A DNA stretch of 64,000 nucleotides from Mycolicibacterium crocinum (GTDB lineage Bacteria > Actinomycetota > Actinomycetes > Mycobacteriales > Mycobacteriaceae), in NCBI RefSeq assembly GCF_022370635.2, contig NZ_CP092362.2, positions 5,332,001 through 5,396,000 on the forward strand. Direction: 5' to 3'. This document shows, in pieces, positions 17,379 to 25,102 of the stretch (the first letter of the stretch is position 1; each line of letters begins with the position of its first letter). The notes under the pieces were generated by a model that was given only the letters and a program-made list of their open reading frames with translations, had not been told where the DNA came from and did not search any database. The position numbers and the translations under genes are program-made.

Positions 17379-18292
17379 GCTTGCGCTCCTGTTCCTGCGG
17401 AGGCACGTTCCTTCGCGATTTCCTCGCCGACCTTGGTGGCCGCGGCGGTCATGATGTCCAGATTGCCCGCGTACGGCGGCAGATAGTCGCCCGCACCCTC
17501 GACTTCCACGAACGTGGTGACGAGGTGGTTGCCGCCGTTGTACACCGTCGGCTCGTCGAACTGCGGCTCGTTGAGCAGACGGTAGCCCGGCACGTAGGTC
17601 TGCACCTCGGCGACGACGTCCTTGATCGACTGAGTGATCGCGTCGTGGTCGGCGTCCTCGGGGATCGCACAGAAGATGGTGTCGCGCATGATCATTGGCG
17701 GATCAGCCGGGTTGAGAATGATGATGGCCTTGCCGCGCTTCGCGCCGCCGATGACCTCGACGCCCGCGCTGGTCGTCTTGGTGAACTCGTCGATATTGGC
17801 CCGGGTGCCCGGACCGGCCGATGCCGACGACACCGACGCCACGATCTCGGCGTAGGGCACATCGACCACGCGGCTCACCGCGTAGACCATCGGGATGGTG
17901 GCCTGGCCACCGCAGGTCACCATGTTGACGTTCGGGGCATCGAGGTGTGCACGCAGGTTGGCCGGCGGAATCACGCCCGGGCCGACCGCGGCCGGGGTCA
18001 GGTCGATCGCACGGATGCCGGCTTCCTCGTAGCGGGGAGCCGCGGCCCGGTGCACGTAGGCGCTGGTGGCTTCGAAGACCAGGTCCGGCTTCTCCGACTG
18101 CGCCAGCAGCCAGTCCACACCCTCATGGCTGGTCTCCAGCCCGAGCTTGCGTGCGCGCGCCAGGCCTTCACTCTCCGGATCGATGCCGATCATCCAGCGC
18201 GGCTCGAGCCACTCCGAACGAAGAAGCTTGTACAGCAGGTCGGTGCTGATGTTGCCCGACCCGACAATGGCGACAGAACTCTTCTGGGGCAT
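17375..18292 (-). CDS. hsaG: Acylating aldehyde dehydrogenase HsaG
   Basis: A 305-residue CoA-acylating dehydrogenase of the DmpF family. The Rossmann motif GSGNIS is near residue 11 and the catalytic cysteine is in MVTCGGQATIP near residue 130. It oxidises the aldehyde from HsaF to propionyl-CoA with NAD+ and CoA. An AGAGGAGG ribosome site lies in the 12-base gap after hsaE. Confidence 0.95.
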   Translation of the reverse strand: MPQKSSVAIVGSGNISTDLLYKLLRSEWLEPRWMIGIDPESEGLARARKLGLETSHEGVDWLLAQSEKPDLVFEATSAYVHRAAAPRYEEAGIRAIDLTPAAVGPGVIPPANLRAHLDAPNVNMVTCGGQATIPMVYAVSRVVDVPYAEIVASVSSASAGPGTRANIDEFTKTTSAGVEVIGGAKRGKAIIILNPADPPMIMRDTIFCAIPEDADHDAITQSIKDVVAEVQTYVPGYRLLNEPQFDEPTVYNGGNHLVTTFVEVEGAGDYLPPYAGNLDIMTAAATKVGEEIAKERASAGTGAQA

Positions 18293-18304
18293 GTGAGCCT
18301 CCTC

Positions 18305-19090
18305 TTACTCGAATGACAGCCGGACGGAACCCAGCCCGGCGAAGTCGGCGACGAACTCATCACCCGGACGGGCGTCGATGGCCCTAGTGCACGATCCCGG
18401 CAGCACGATGTCGCCCGCCTTCAACCGAACCCCGAAGCTCTCGACCTTGCGGGCCAACCACGCGACCGCGGTGACCGGGTTGCCCAGAACGGCGTCACTG
18501 CGGCCCTCGGCCACCACTTCGCCGTTGCGGGTGAGCACCGCATCGATGCCCCTGATATCAACATCTTTCGGCGACACCCGCTCCTTGCCGAGCACGTAGC
18601 CCGCCGACGACGCATTGTCGGCGATCGTGTCGCACAACGCGATCTTCCAGTCCTTGATCCGGGTGTCGATCAGCTCGATCGAGGGGGCGAAGGCCGCGGT
18701 CGCGGCCAGCACGTCGTCCTCGGTGCAGCCGGCCCCGGGCAGGTCGTCGGCCAGGATGAACCCGACCTCCACCTCGACCCGTGGAAACAGGAACCGGCCG
18801 GCGGGAACCGGCTTGTCCTCGAACACCTCCATGTCGGCGAGCAGGTGCCCGTAGTCGGGCTCGTCGACGCCCATCATCTTCTGCATGGCCTCTGACGACA
18901 GGCCGACCTTGTGCCCGACCACCCGGGCGCCCTCCGCGACCCGCTGACGGATGTTGATCAGCTGAATCTCGTAGGCGTCGACCACGTCGATATCGGGGTG
19001 ATTGGACGTCAGCGGCGTCATCGGAACGCGCGTGCGCTCCGCCTCGGCAAGGTCGGCGGCAAGCTCTTCGCGCGTCGAAACGCTCAGCAT
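18305..19090 (-). CDS. hsaE: 2-hydroxypentadienoate-type hydratase HsaE
   Basis: A 261-residue member of the fumarylacetoacetase-like hydratases (MhpD group). Family motifs are VGHKVGLSS near residue 65, PRVEVEVGFIL (metal-binding Glu pair) and LGNPVTAVAWLA. It hydrates the 2-hydroxyhexa-2,4-dienoate released when HsaD cleaves the ring A product. ATG at 19090 is chosen over 19105 because it matches the known start MLSV. The gene is intact although hsaD is missing from this locus, which suggests that its substrate is still made. Confidence 0.92.
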   Translation of the reverse strand: MLSVSTREELAADLAEAERTRVPMTPLTSNHPDIDVVDAYEIQLINIRQRVAEGARVVGHKVGLSSEAMQKMMGVDEPDYGHLLADMEVFEDKPVPAGRFLFPRVEVEVGFILADDLPGAGCTEDDVLAATAAFAPSIELIDTRIKDWKIALCDTIADNASSAGYVLGKERVSPKDVDIRGIDAVLTRNGEVVAEGRSDAVLGNPVTAVAWLARKVESFGVRLKAGDIVLPGSCTRAIDARPGDEFVADFAGLGSVRLSFE

Positions 19091-19130
19091 TCCCGGGAGT
19101 CCCATCGTCGGTGTGACCGGGGCGAACGGC

Positions 19131-19230
19131 GCCCGGTGCGGGCAATTCTAGTGCGGTCCGGGGGCCCGTGGGGTAAGCGTTCCGCTGATCGGAAAGGCGG
19201 GGTCAGTAGCGCCCGGACGGGGCAATTCTA
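19131..19230 (+). repeat. Imperfect 20-bp direct repeat in the hsaE-kstD spacer
   Basis: Bases 19131-19150 and 19211-19230 share 17 of 20 positions (core GGGCAATTCTA in both), exactly 80 bases apart. The second copy runs into the KstR operator and the first does not. It may be a duplicated promoter element. No function is shown. Confidence 0.5.
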
Positions 19231-19242
19231 TAACGTGTTCTA
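19229..19242. promoter_or_regulatory. KstR operator touching the kstD start
   Basis: TATAACGTGTTCTA ends two bases before the kstD ATG at 19245. TATAAC within it also reads as a -10 box, so transcription would start at or next to the ATG and the mRNA would have little or no leader (inference). It is also the only good KstR site upstream of the divergent hsaEGF operon (138 bases from hsaE). Confidence 0.8.
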
Positions 19243-19244
19243 GT

Positions 19245-20927
19245 ATGACAGCTCAGGAGTTCGACGTCGTCGTCGTCGGAAGCGGTGCTGCCGGCATGGT
19301 TGCCGCACTTACCGCCGCTCACCAGGGACTATCGACAGTCGTCGTCGAGAAGGCCGCGCACTTCGGCGGCTCGACCGCCCGGTCGGGTGGCGGTGTATGG
19401 ATCCCAAACAACGAGATCCTCAAGCGTGACGGGGTGACCGACACCAAGGAAGCCGCGCGCACCTACCTGCACGCGATCATCGGCGACGTGGTGGAGCCCG
19501 AGCGCATCGACACCTACCTCGAGCGCGGGCCGGAAATGCTGTCGTTCGTGCTCAAGCACACGCCGTTGAAGATGTGCTGGGTGCCCGGGTATTCGGACTA
19601 CTACCCCGAGACTCCCGGTGGACGTCCCGCGGGCCGGTCGATCGAACCGAAACCGTTCAACGCCAAGAAGCTTGGGCCCGACGAGCCTTACCTGGAGCCG
19701 CCGTACGGCAAGGTTCCGCTCAATGTCGTTGTGATGCAGCAGGACTACGTGCGTCTGAACCAGCTCAAGCGGCATCCTCGCGGCGTACTGCGCAGCCTGA
19801 AGGTCGGCGCGCGCACGATGTGGGCAGGCGCGCGCGGCAAGAACCTGGTGGGCATGGGCCGGGCGTTGATCGCGCCGCTGCGAATCGGCCTGCGCCAGGC
19901 CGGAGTTCCGGTTCTGCTCAACACCGCGCTGACCGATCTCTACGTCGAGGACGGCGTCGTGCGCGGTATCTACGTGCGGGATATGACCGGACCGGAATCA
20001 GCCGATCCGAAACTGATCCGCGCCCGCCGCGGCGTCATCCTCGGCAGCGGTGGCTTCGAGCGCAATGAGCAGATGCGGGTCAAGTACCAGCGTGCGCCGA
20101 TCACCGCGGAATGGACCGTGGGGGCCGCCGCCAACACCGGCGACGGCATCGTCGCTGCCGAAAAGCTCGGCGCAGCACTGGAACTGATGGAAGACGCGTG
20201 GTGGGGGCCCACGGTTCCGCTGGTGGGCGCACCGTGGTTCGCACTGTCGGAGCGCAACTCCCCCGGGTCGATCATCGTCAACCTGGCCGGCAAGCGCTTC
20301 ATGAACGAGTCGATGCCCTACGTCGAGGCATGCCATCACATGTACGGCGGACAGTATGGCCAAGGACCCGGCCCCGGTGAGAACGTGCCGGCCTGGCTGG
20401 TTTTCGACCAGCAGTACCGCGACCGCTACATCTTCGCGGGACTTCAACCCGGACAGCGGATTCCGAAGAAATGGATGGAATCCGGCGTGATCGTCAAAGC
20501 CGACACCCTTCAGGAGCTGGCCGAGGTGACCGGGCTGCCGGCTGACGCCTTCCTGGCGACCGTCGAGCGCTTCAACGGTTTCGCCCGCTCCGGCAAGGAC
20601 GAGGATTTCCACCGCGGCGAAAGCGCATACGACCGCTATTACGGTGACCCGACCAACAAGCCCAACCCCAACCTCGGCGAGATCAAGAACGGTCCGTTCT
20701 ACGCCGCGAAGATGGTGCCCGGCGATCTGGGCACCAAGGGCGGGGTACGCACCGACGTGCACGGACGGGCGCTGCGCGACGACGGATCGGTGATCGAGGG
20801 CCTGTATGCGGCCGGTAATGTCAGCTCGCCGGTGATGGGCCACACCTATCCCGGCCCGGGCGGCACCATCGGACCCGCGATGGCGTTCGGGTACCTCGCC
20901 GCGTTGCATATCGCAGGGAAGGGCTGA
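19245..20927 (+). CDS. kstD: 3-ketosteroid delta-1-dehydrogenase KstD
   Basis: A 560-residue FAD enzyme that introduces the C1-C2 double bond in 3-ketosteroids. The N-terminal dinucleotide fold VVVGSGAAGMVAAL starts at residue 9, so no downstream start is possible. GGSTARSGGGVWIP is the second FAD contact, and GHTYPGPGGTIGPAM near residue 530 carries the catalytic Tyr and Gly. Together with KshA it opens ring B non-enzymatically to the 9,10-seco phenol. It is followed 1 base later by the hydratase gene. Confidence 0.95.
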   Translation: MTAQEFDVVVVGSGAAGMVAALTAAHQGLSTVVVEKAAHFGGSTARSGGGVWIPNNEILKRDGVTDTKEAARTYLHAIIGDVVEPERIDTYLERGPEMLSFVLKHTPLKMCWVPGYSDYYPETPGGRPAGRSIEPKPFNAKKLGPDEPYLEPPYGKVPLNVVVMQQDYVRLNQLKRHPRGVLRSLKVGARTMWAGARGKNLVGMGRALIAPLRIGLRQAGVPVLLNTALTDLYVEDGVVRGIYVRDMTGPESADPKLIRARRGVILGSGGFERNEQMRVKYQRAPITAEWTVGAAANTGDGIVAAEKLGAALELMEDAWWGPTVPLVGAPWFALSERNSPGSIIVNLAGKRFMNESMPYVEACHHMYGGQYGQGPGPGENVPAWLVFDQQYRDRYIFAGLQPGQRIPKKWMESGVIVKADTLQELAEVTGLPADAFLATVERFNGFARSGKDEDFHRGESAYDRYYGDPTNKPNPNLGEIKNGPFYAAKMVPGDLGTKGGVRTDVHGRALRDDGSVIEGLYAAGNVSSPVMGHTYPGPGGTIGPAMAFGYLAALHIAGKG

Positions 20928-20928
20928 C

Positions 20929-21789
20929 ATGCCGATCGATCTGTCCGTCGCACTGGGTGCCGAGCTGGAACCCGTCGAGTTCTCTTGGACCAGTAGCGAT
21001 GTGCAGCTCTATCAGCTCGGCCTCGGTGCCGGCGCGGACCCGATGGATCCCAAGGAGTTGCGCTACCTGGTGGATCGCACCCCGCAGGTGTTGCCCACGT
21101 TCGGCAACGTGGCGGCCAGCTTCCACATGACCGAGCCGCCCGAGGTGAAGTTTCCCGGCATCGACATCGAACTGAGCAAGGTGCTGCATGCCAGCGAGGC
21201 GGTCACCGTGCCGGCTCCACTGCCGCCGAGCGGCACCGCGCAGTCGGTGCAGCGGTTTACCGAGATCTGGGACAAGGGCAAGGCGGCGGTTATCGTCAGC
21301 GAGACGACGGTGACCGATCCCGACGGCAAGCTGCTGTGGACGACCAAGCGGTCGATCTTCGCCCGCGGCGAGGGCGGCTTCGGTGGCGAGCGCGGTCCGT
21401 CGACGTCGGTCGCGGCCCCGGATCGTGCGCCGGACTACGAGATCTCGGTTCCGGTTCTTCCTCAGCAGGCACTCCTGTACCGGCTCTGCGGTGACCGCAA
21501 TCCCCTGCACTCCGACCCCGAATTCGCCGCTGCGGCGGGTTTTCCCAAGCCGATCCTGCACGGGCTGTGCACGTACGGCATGACCTGCAAGGCGCTGGTG
21601 GACACGCTTCTGGACGCCGATGTGTCGCAGGTGAAGACCTTTGGCGCGCGGTTCGCCGGGGTCTGCTATCCGGGCGAAACCATCAAGGTCAATGTGTGGA
21701 AAGACGACGGCCGCTACGTCGGCGTCGTGACCGCACCGAGCCGTGAAGACGCCGTCGTGCTGAGCGACGTGGAGATCATTCCGGTCTGA
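20929..21789 (+). CDS. MaoC-type enoyl-CoA hydratase (Rv3538-like)
   Basis: A 286-residue double hot-dog protein. The C-terminal repeat holds the hydratase-2 motif, YRLCGDRNPLHSDPEFAAAAGF with PILHGLCTYG, keeping the Asp, Asn and His of the active site; the N-terminal repeat lacks it. It would hydrate steroid side-chain enoyl-CoA esters (known for the family; ChsH3 is a name I associate with Rv3538 but cannot verify). It is co-transcribed with kstD. Confidence 0.88.
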   Translation: MPIDLSVALGAELEPVEFSWTSSDVQLYQLGLGAGADPMDPKELRYLVDRTPQVLPTFGNVAASFHMTEPPEVKFPGIDIELSKVLHASEAVTVPAPLPPSGTAQSVQRFTEIWDKGKAAVIVSETTVTDPDGKLLWTTKRSIFARGEGGFGGERGPSTSVAAPDRAPDYEISVPVLPQQALLYRLCGDRNPLHSDPEFAAAAGFPKPILHGLCTYGMTCKALVDTLLDADVSQVKTFGARFAGVCYPGETIKVNVWKDDGRYVGVVTAPSREDAVVLSDVEIIPV

Positions 21790-21793
21790 TCGA

Positions 21794-21809
21794 CCGGTCA
21801 CGCGACCGG
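21794..21809. terminator. Small hairpin after the kstD operon
   Basis: CCGGTC and GACCGG are separated by four bases, 5 bases after the hydratase stop. No U-run follows, so it is at best a weak mycobacterial terminator. Confidence 0.35.
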
Positions 21810-21898
21810 CGGTCTTCGACAATTTCGACCGCGTTTACGCACGCGTCAGTGTAGAAGTTAGGGCAGGCAAACTTCGTTGCCGCCAGGAAAGGACTTCT

Positions 21899-22528
21899 AT
21901 GAAGATGACGCGTACCACGACCGTCGGTCTGTTCGCCGCAGCACTGCTGGTCGGCACGGCCGCTGTCGGCTGCGGCAGCGATGACAAAGGATCCGATTCG
22001 TCGTCGTCAGCCACGTCGAGTTCGGCGGCCGCATCCACCTCGGCCGCGGCCTCGGAGACCACCAGCGCGTCGGCCACCGCCGCACCTGCGGGCGACTACA
22101 GCAAACTGCTGCTGAAGGCTTCTGACATCGACCCGAGCTTCACCGCCAGCCCGCCGGAAACTCCTCCGGCCGGCATCACCGGAATCGGCCAGACCATGGC
22201 CAACACCGCGCAGAACCAGACCATCACGTTCCAGATCGCGATCGAGGCGGACCCCGCCGCGGCGGCCAAGCGGCTGGATGAGTCAAAGGCGACGGTCTCC
22301 AAGGACGTCGACGGAGCGCCGCAGCCCGCTGACGTCGGCGACGGCGGCTTCATCGCCACCGGCAAGTCGCCAGACGGCTCGAAAGCCATCACCGAGGTGT
22401 ACTTCACCCAGGGCAGGGCAGTCACGAGCATCGAGTTCTCCAGCGCGCCGAACGATCCGGTGCAGCCGGATACCGCGCTGGCCATCGCCAAGATGCAGGA
22501 CACTCAGATCAAGAACAACCTGTCCTAA
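21899..22528 (+). CDS. Putative lipoprotein
   Basis: A 209-residue protein. A signal sequence (MKMTRTTTVGLFAAALLVGTAAVG) ends in a lipobox with Cys at about 25 (AAVGC). A 45-residue Ser/Ala/Thr-rich linker follows. The remaining ~130 residues resemble actinobacterial lipoproteins with a single small alpha/beta domain, with no catalytic motif seen. AGGAAAGGA before the ATG supports the start; ATG at 21905 is a weaker alternative. It does not belong to sterol catabolism by any visible feature. Confidence 0.75.
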   Translation: MKMTRTTTVGLFAAALLVGTAAVGCGSDDKGSDSSSSATSSSAAASTSAAASETTSASATAAPAGDYSKLLLKASDIDPSFTASPPETPPAGITGIGQTMANTAQNQTITFQIAIEADPAAAAKRLDESKATVSKDVDGAPQPADVGDGGFIATGKSPDGSKAITEVYFTQGRAVTSIEFSSAPNDPVQPDTALAIAKMQDTQIKNNLS

Positions 22529-22532
22529 GCCT

Positions 22533-22588
22533 CGAACGTAACGCCACGGCGCAGAATCGCCTGATTCTCCGCCGTGGCGTTACTGTCG
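22533..22588 (+). repeat. 56-bp palindromic repeat, copy 1
   Basis: The element has 14-base inverted arms (GTAACGCCACGGCG at 22538-22551 and its complement at 22570-22583), plus an inner AGAATC/GATTCT pair around a GCCT loop. Copy 2 at 23457-23512 is the same element in reverse orientation, with 50 of 56 bases identical and all six changes in the central part. The stop codon of the DUF559 gene lies inside the right arm. It can also act as a terminator for both convergent genes. Confidence 0.85.
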
Positions 22589-23422
22589 GCGCGCTAAGGC
22601 AGCTGCGACTTTGCGTATCACTGTGCCCGGGGTGTCCTCAGCCGTGAATCGCAAGACAATCCAACCAAGTTCGATGAGTTCGTCGTAGCGGCGGATGTCT
22701 TTGTCGAACTGTCTCCGGTCAGTGCGGTGGTGTAGACCCTCGTACTCGATCGCGATCTTCAAATCTTCATATCCCATGTCGACCTCTGCGATCAGAACCC
22801 CGTACTCATTGCGCACCGGGATCTGAGTCTGTGGACGTGGGAAACCAGCCCGCATGATCACCAGGCGCAACCATGTTTCTTTCGGCGACTCCGCGCCGGG
22901 ATCGACGAGATCCAGTGCGGCGCGGGCTCCGACGATTCCTCGCCTACCCTGATGGCGTTCCGCCAGTAGCTCGACGTCGGCAACTTTCAGGCGCGTCGCT
23001 CGCGCCAACGCGTCCACGGCCGTGATCGCAGTGTCGGTCGGATACCAGCACAGCAGATCCAAGGCTGTCCGCGCGGGCGTGGTCAGAGTTAGTCCGGCCT
23101 TCAGACATAGCTCGTCGAACTCGATGAGGCAGGCGCGCGCAATGACGCCCGGCACGAGTCGGCGATTGGCATCGCTGATTTCCGCAGCACGCCGGTTGTC
23201 GATCCACTTGGCGCCATGGACAGCTGATGCCGAGAAGCCGACAAGCACGCCTCGTCTTCGCGATCGCAACCAGCAAGCCTTCGCGCGCAGAACCGGACTG
23301 AGCTCAGCGTCCACCGGGATGTAGACGTCCTGATGGATCGGGCGGAATCTGGTCCGCAGTTCGTGGCGTGTCAGCCGACCGGCTGCAAGCGCCTCACTGC
23401 CGATGAACGGCTCGTCCTCCAT
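22580..23422 (-). CDS. DUF559 endonuclease-like protein with AbiEi-like N-terminal part
   Basis: A 280-residue protein. The N-terminal ~90 residues resemble the AbiEi-type winged-helix region (LTRHELRTRF, VYIPVDAEL, GVLVGFSASAVHG). Residues about 190-275 are a DUF559 domain of the PD-(D/E)XK/Vsr-like nuclease fold: IAEVDMGYEDLKIAIEYEG followed by HH-x-TDRRQFDKDIRR and GWIVLRFTAED, with acidic residues where the metal site is expected. The gene is enclosed by two inverted 56-bp palindromic repeats, and its stop lies within one of them. Nuclease activity and a role in mobility or defence are inference. Confidence 0.8.
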   Translation of the reverse strand: MEDEPFIGSEALAAGRLTRHELRTRFRPIHQDVYIPVDAELSPVLRAKACWLRSRRRGVLVGFSASAVHGAKWIDNRRAAEISDANRRLVPGVIARACLIEFDELCLKAGLTLTTPARTALDLLCWYPTDTAITAVDALARATRLKVADVELLAERHQGRRGIVGARAALDLVDPGAESPKETWLRLVIMRAGFPRPQTQIPVRNEYGVLIAEVDMGYEDLKIAIEYEGLHHRTDRRQFDKDIRRYDELIELGWIVLRFTAEDTPGTVIRKVAAALARRQ

Positions 23423-23456
23423 GGCGGAAGTGTGCCGTGGAGGACCGACAAGCCCG

Positions 23457-23512
23457 CGACAGTAACGCCACGGCGGCGCATCGACCGATTTTGCGCCGTG
23501 GCGTTACGTTCG
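23457..23512 (-). repeat. 56-bp palindromic repeat, copy 2 (inverted)
   Basis: This is the reverse-oriented partner of the repeat at 22533-22588. The 14-base arms at 23462-23475 and 23494-23507 are identical to those of copy 1, with different loop bases. It starts 35 bases upstream of the DUF559 start codon and ends 22 bases before the ltp2 stop, so the two copies bracket a 980-base unit. Confidence 0.85.
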
Positions 23513-23534
23513 GCGCAGAGAGTGCCGCCGAAAC

Positions 23535-24704
23535 CTAGCCGAGGATGATGCCCGACGTCGGTACGCCGGTGCCTGCCGTGACGAGCACGTGCTCGACGTT
23601 GTCCACCTGGTTCACCGAAGTGCCGCGCAGCTGACGCACGCCTTCGGCGATGCCGTTCATGCCGTGGATGTAGGCCTCACCGAGCTGACCACCGTGGGTG
23701 TTGATCGGCAACCGTCCGCCGATCTCCAACGCACCGTCCTTGACGAAGTCCTTCGCGTCACCTTGGGCGCAGAACCCCAACTCCTCCAACTGAATCAGCG
23801 TGAAGGGGGTGAAGTGGTCGTAGAGGATCGCGGTCTGGATGTCGGCCGGGGTCAGACCCGACTGCTCCCACATCTGCCTGCCCACGAGACCCATTTCCGG
23901 CAGGCCGAGTTCGGGCCGGTAGTAGCTGGTCATCGAGTACTGGTTGGGGCTCGAGCCCTGCGCCGCCGCCTCGATGATGGCCGGTCGGTGCTTGAGGTCC
24001 TTGGCCCGCTCGGCCGAGACGATCACCAGCGCCACACCACCATCGGTCTCCTGGCAGCAGTCCAGCAGCCGCAGCGGCTCGGCGATCCACCGGGAGTTCT
24101 GGTGGTCCTCGATGGTGATCGGCTTCTCGTAGAAGTACGCCTTCGGGTTGTTCGCGGCGTGCCTGCGGTCCGCCACCGACACCGCACCGAAATCGCGGCT
24201 CGTCGCACCGGACAGGTGCATGTAGCGCTGCGCGATCATCGCCACCTGGGCCGCCGGCGTCGACAACCCGTGCGGGTAGGAGAACGAGTTGTCCACCCCG
24301 GTGGAGTCGGCGTTCTCGACCAGGCGCATCTGCACCTGGCCGAAACGCATGCCGGAGCGTTCGTTGAAAGCCCGGTATGCCACAACGCAATCCGCGACTC
24401 CGGTGGCCACCGCGATCGCCGCCTGCTGCACGGTCGCACAGGCCGCGCCACCGCCATGGTGGATCTTGGAGAAGAACTTCAGGTCACCGATACCGGTGGC
24501 CCGTGCGATCGCGACCTCGGTGTTGGAGTCCATCGTGAACGTCGTCATACCGTCGACGTCGGCGGGCGTCAGGCCCGCGTCGTCGAGCGCGTCGAGCACC
24601 GCCTCCGATGCCAGCCGCAACTCGCTGCGCCCGGAGTTCTTCGAGAAGTCAGTAGCGCCGATACCGACGATCGCGGCCTTGCCGCTCAGCTCGCCCGGCA
24701 TCAC
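23535..24704 (-). CDS. ltp2: Retro-aldolase Ltp2
   Basis: A 389-residue thiolase-like aldolase (Rv3540c). As in the family, the N-terminal half carries GGGAACATVQQA, and the C-terminal half NTHGGQLGEAY with YIHGMNG. Together with the DUF35 part of ChsH2 it cleaves the 17-hydroxy side-chain CoA ester, releasing androstenedione-type ketone and propionyl-CoA. It overlaps chsH1 by 4 bases and ends the six-gene operon that starts at cyp125. Confidence 0.93.
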   Translation of the reverse strand: MMPGELSGKAAIVGIGATDFSKNSGRSELRLASEAVLDALDDAGLTPADVDGMTTFTMDSNTEVAIARATGIGDLKFFSKIHHGGGAACATVQQAAIAVATGVADCVVAYRAFNERSGMRFGQVQMRLVENADSTGVDNSFSYPHGLSTPAAQVAMIAQRYMHLSGATSRDFGAVSVADRRHAANNPKAYFYEKPITIEDHQNSRWIAEPLRLLDCCQETDGGVALVIVSAERAKDLKHRPAIIEAAAQGSSPNQYSMTSYYRPELGLPEMGLVGRQMWEQSGLTPADIQTAILYDHFTPFTLIQLEELGFCAQGDAKDFVKDGALEIGGRLPINTHGGQLGEAYIHGMNGIAEGVRQLRGTSVNQVDNVEHVLVTAGTGVPTSGIILG

Positions 24705-25102
24705 GCGGCACCGATCGTCAGGGTCGCGTTCGCGATGACGTGGTCGCCAAGACTGTTGCTGCCCACGATCTTCAGCGTGATCAAACCGTCCTCCACTGCG
24801 GTGACCTCACCGGTGAACGTCACCGTGTCGTAGGCGTACCAGGGCACACCCAGGCGCAGGCCGATCGACTTGATGACCGCGGTCGGGCCGGCCCAGTCGG
24901 TGATGAACCGCTGCACCAGACCGGTGTCGGTGAGGATGTTGACGAAGATGTCCTTGGAACCCTTGGCCTGAGCCTTGTCCCGGTCGTGGTGGACATCCTG
25001 ATAGTCGCGGGTGGCGATCGCCGTCGAGACGATGAAGGTCGGATCGCCGTAGAACTTGAGCTCGGGCAGCTTGGTGCCGACCTCGATGGCAGGCGCGCTC
25101 AT
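24701..25102 (-). CDS. chsH1: MaoC-like hydratase subunit ChsH1
   Basis: A 133-residue single hot-dog protein (Rv3541c). It contains DYQDVHHDRDKAQAKGSKD, the hydratase-2 active-site loop with Asp and His, and ends VIANATLTIG. It forms the heteromeric hydratase with ChsH2, acting on the 17-ene C22 side-chain CoA ester. ATG at 25102 is used, as the longer frame has no supporting similarity, and it overlaps the chsH2 stop. Confidence 0.92.
   Translation of the reverse strand: MSAPAIEVGTKLPELKFYGDPTFIVSTAIATRDYQDVHHDRDKAQAKGSKDIFVNILTDTGLVQRFITDWAGPTAVIKSIGLRLGVPWYAYDTVTFTGEVTAVEDGLITLKIVGSNSLGDHVIANATLTIGAA

Noticed and set aside
22538..22583. Hairpin as a simple terminator only
   Set aside because: It can terminate transcription, but a reversed near-identical copy at 23457-23512 shows that it is a repeated element.
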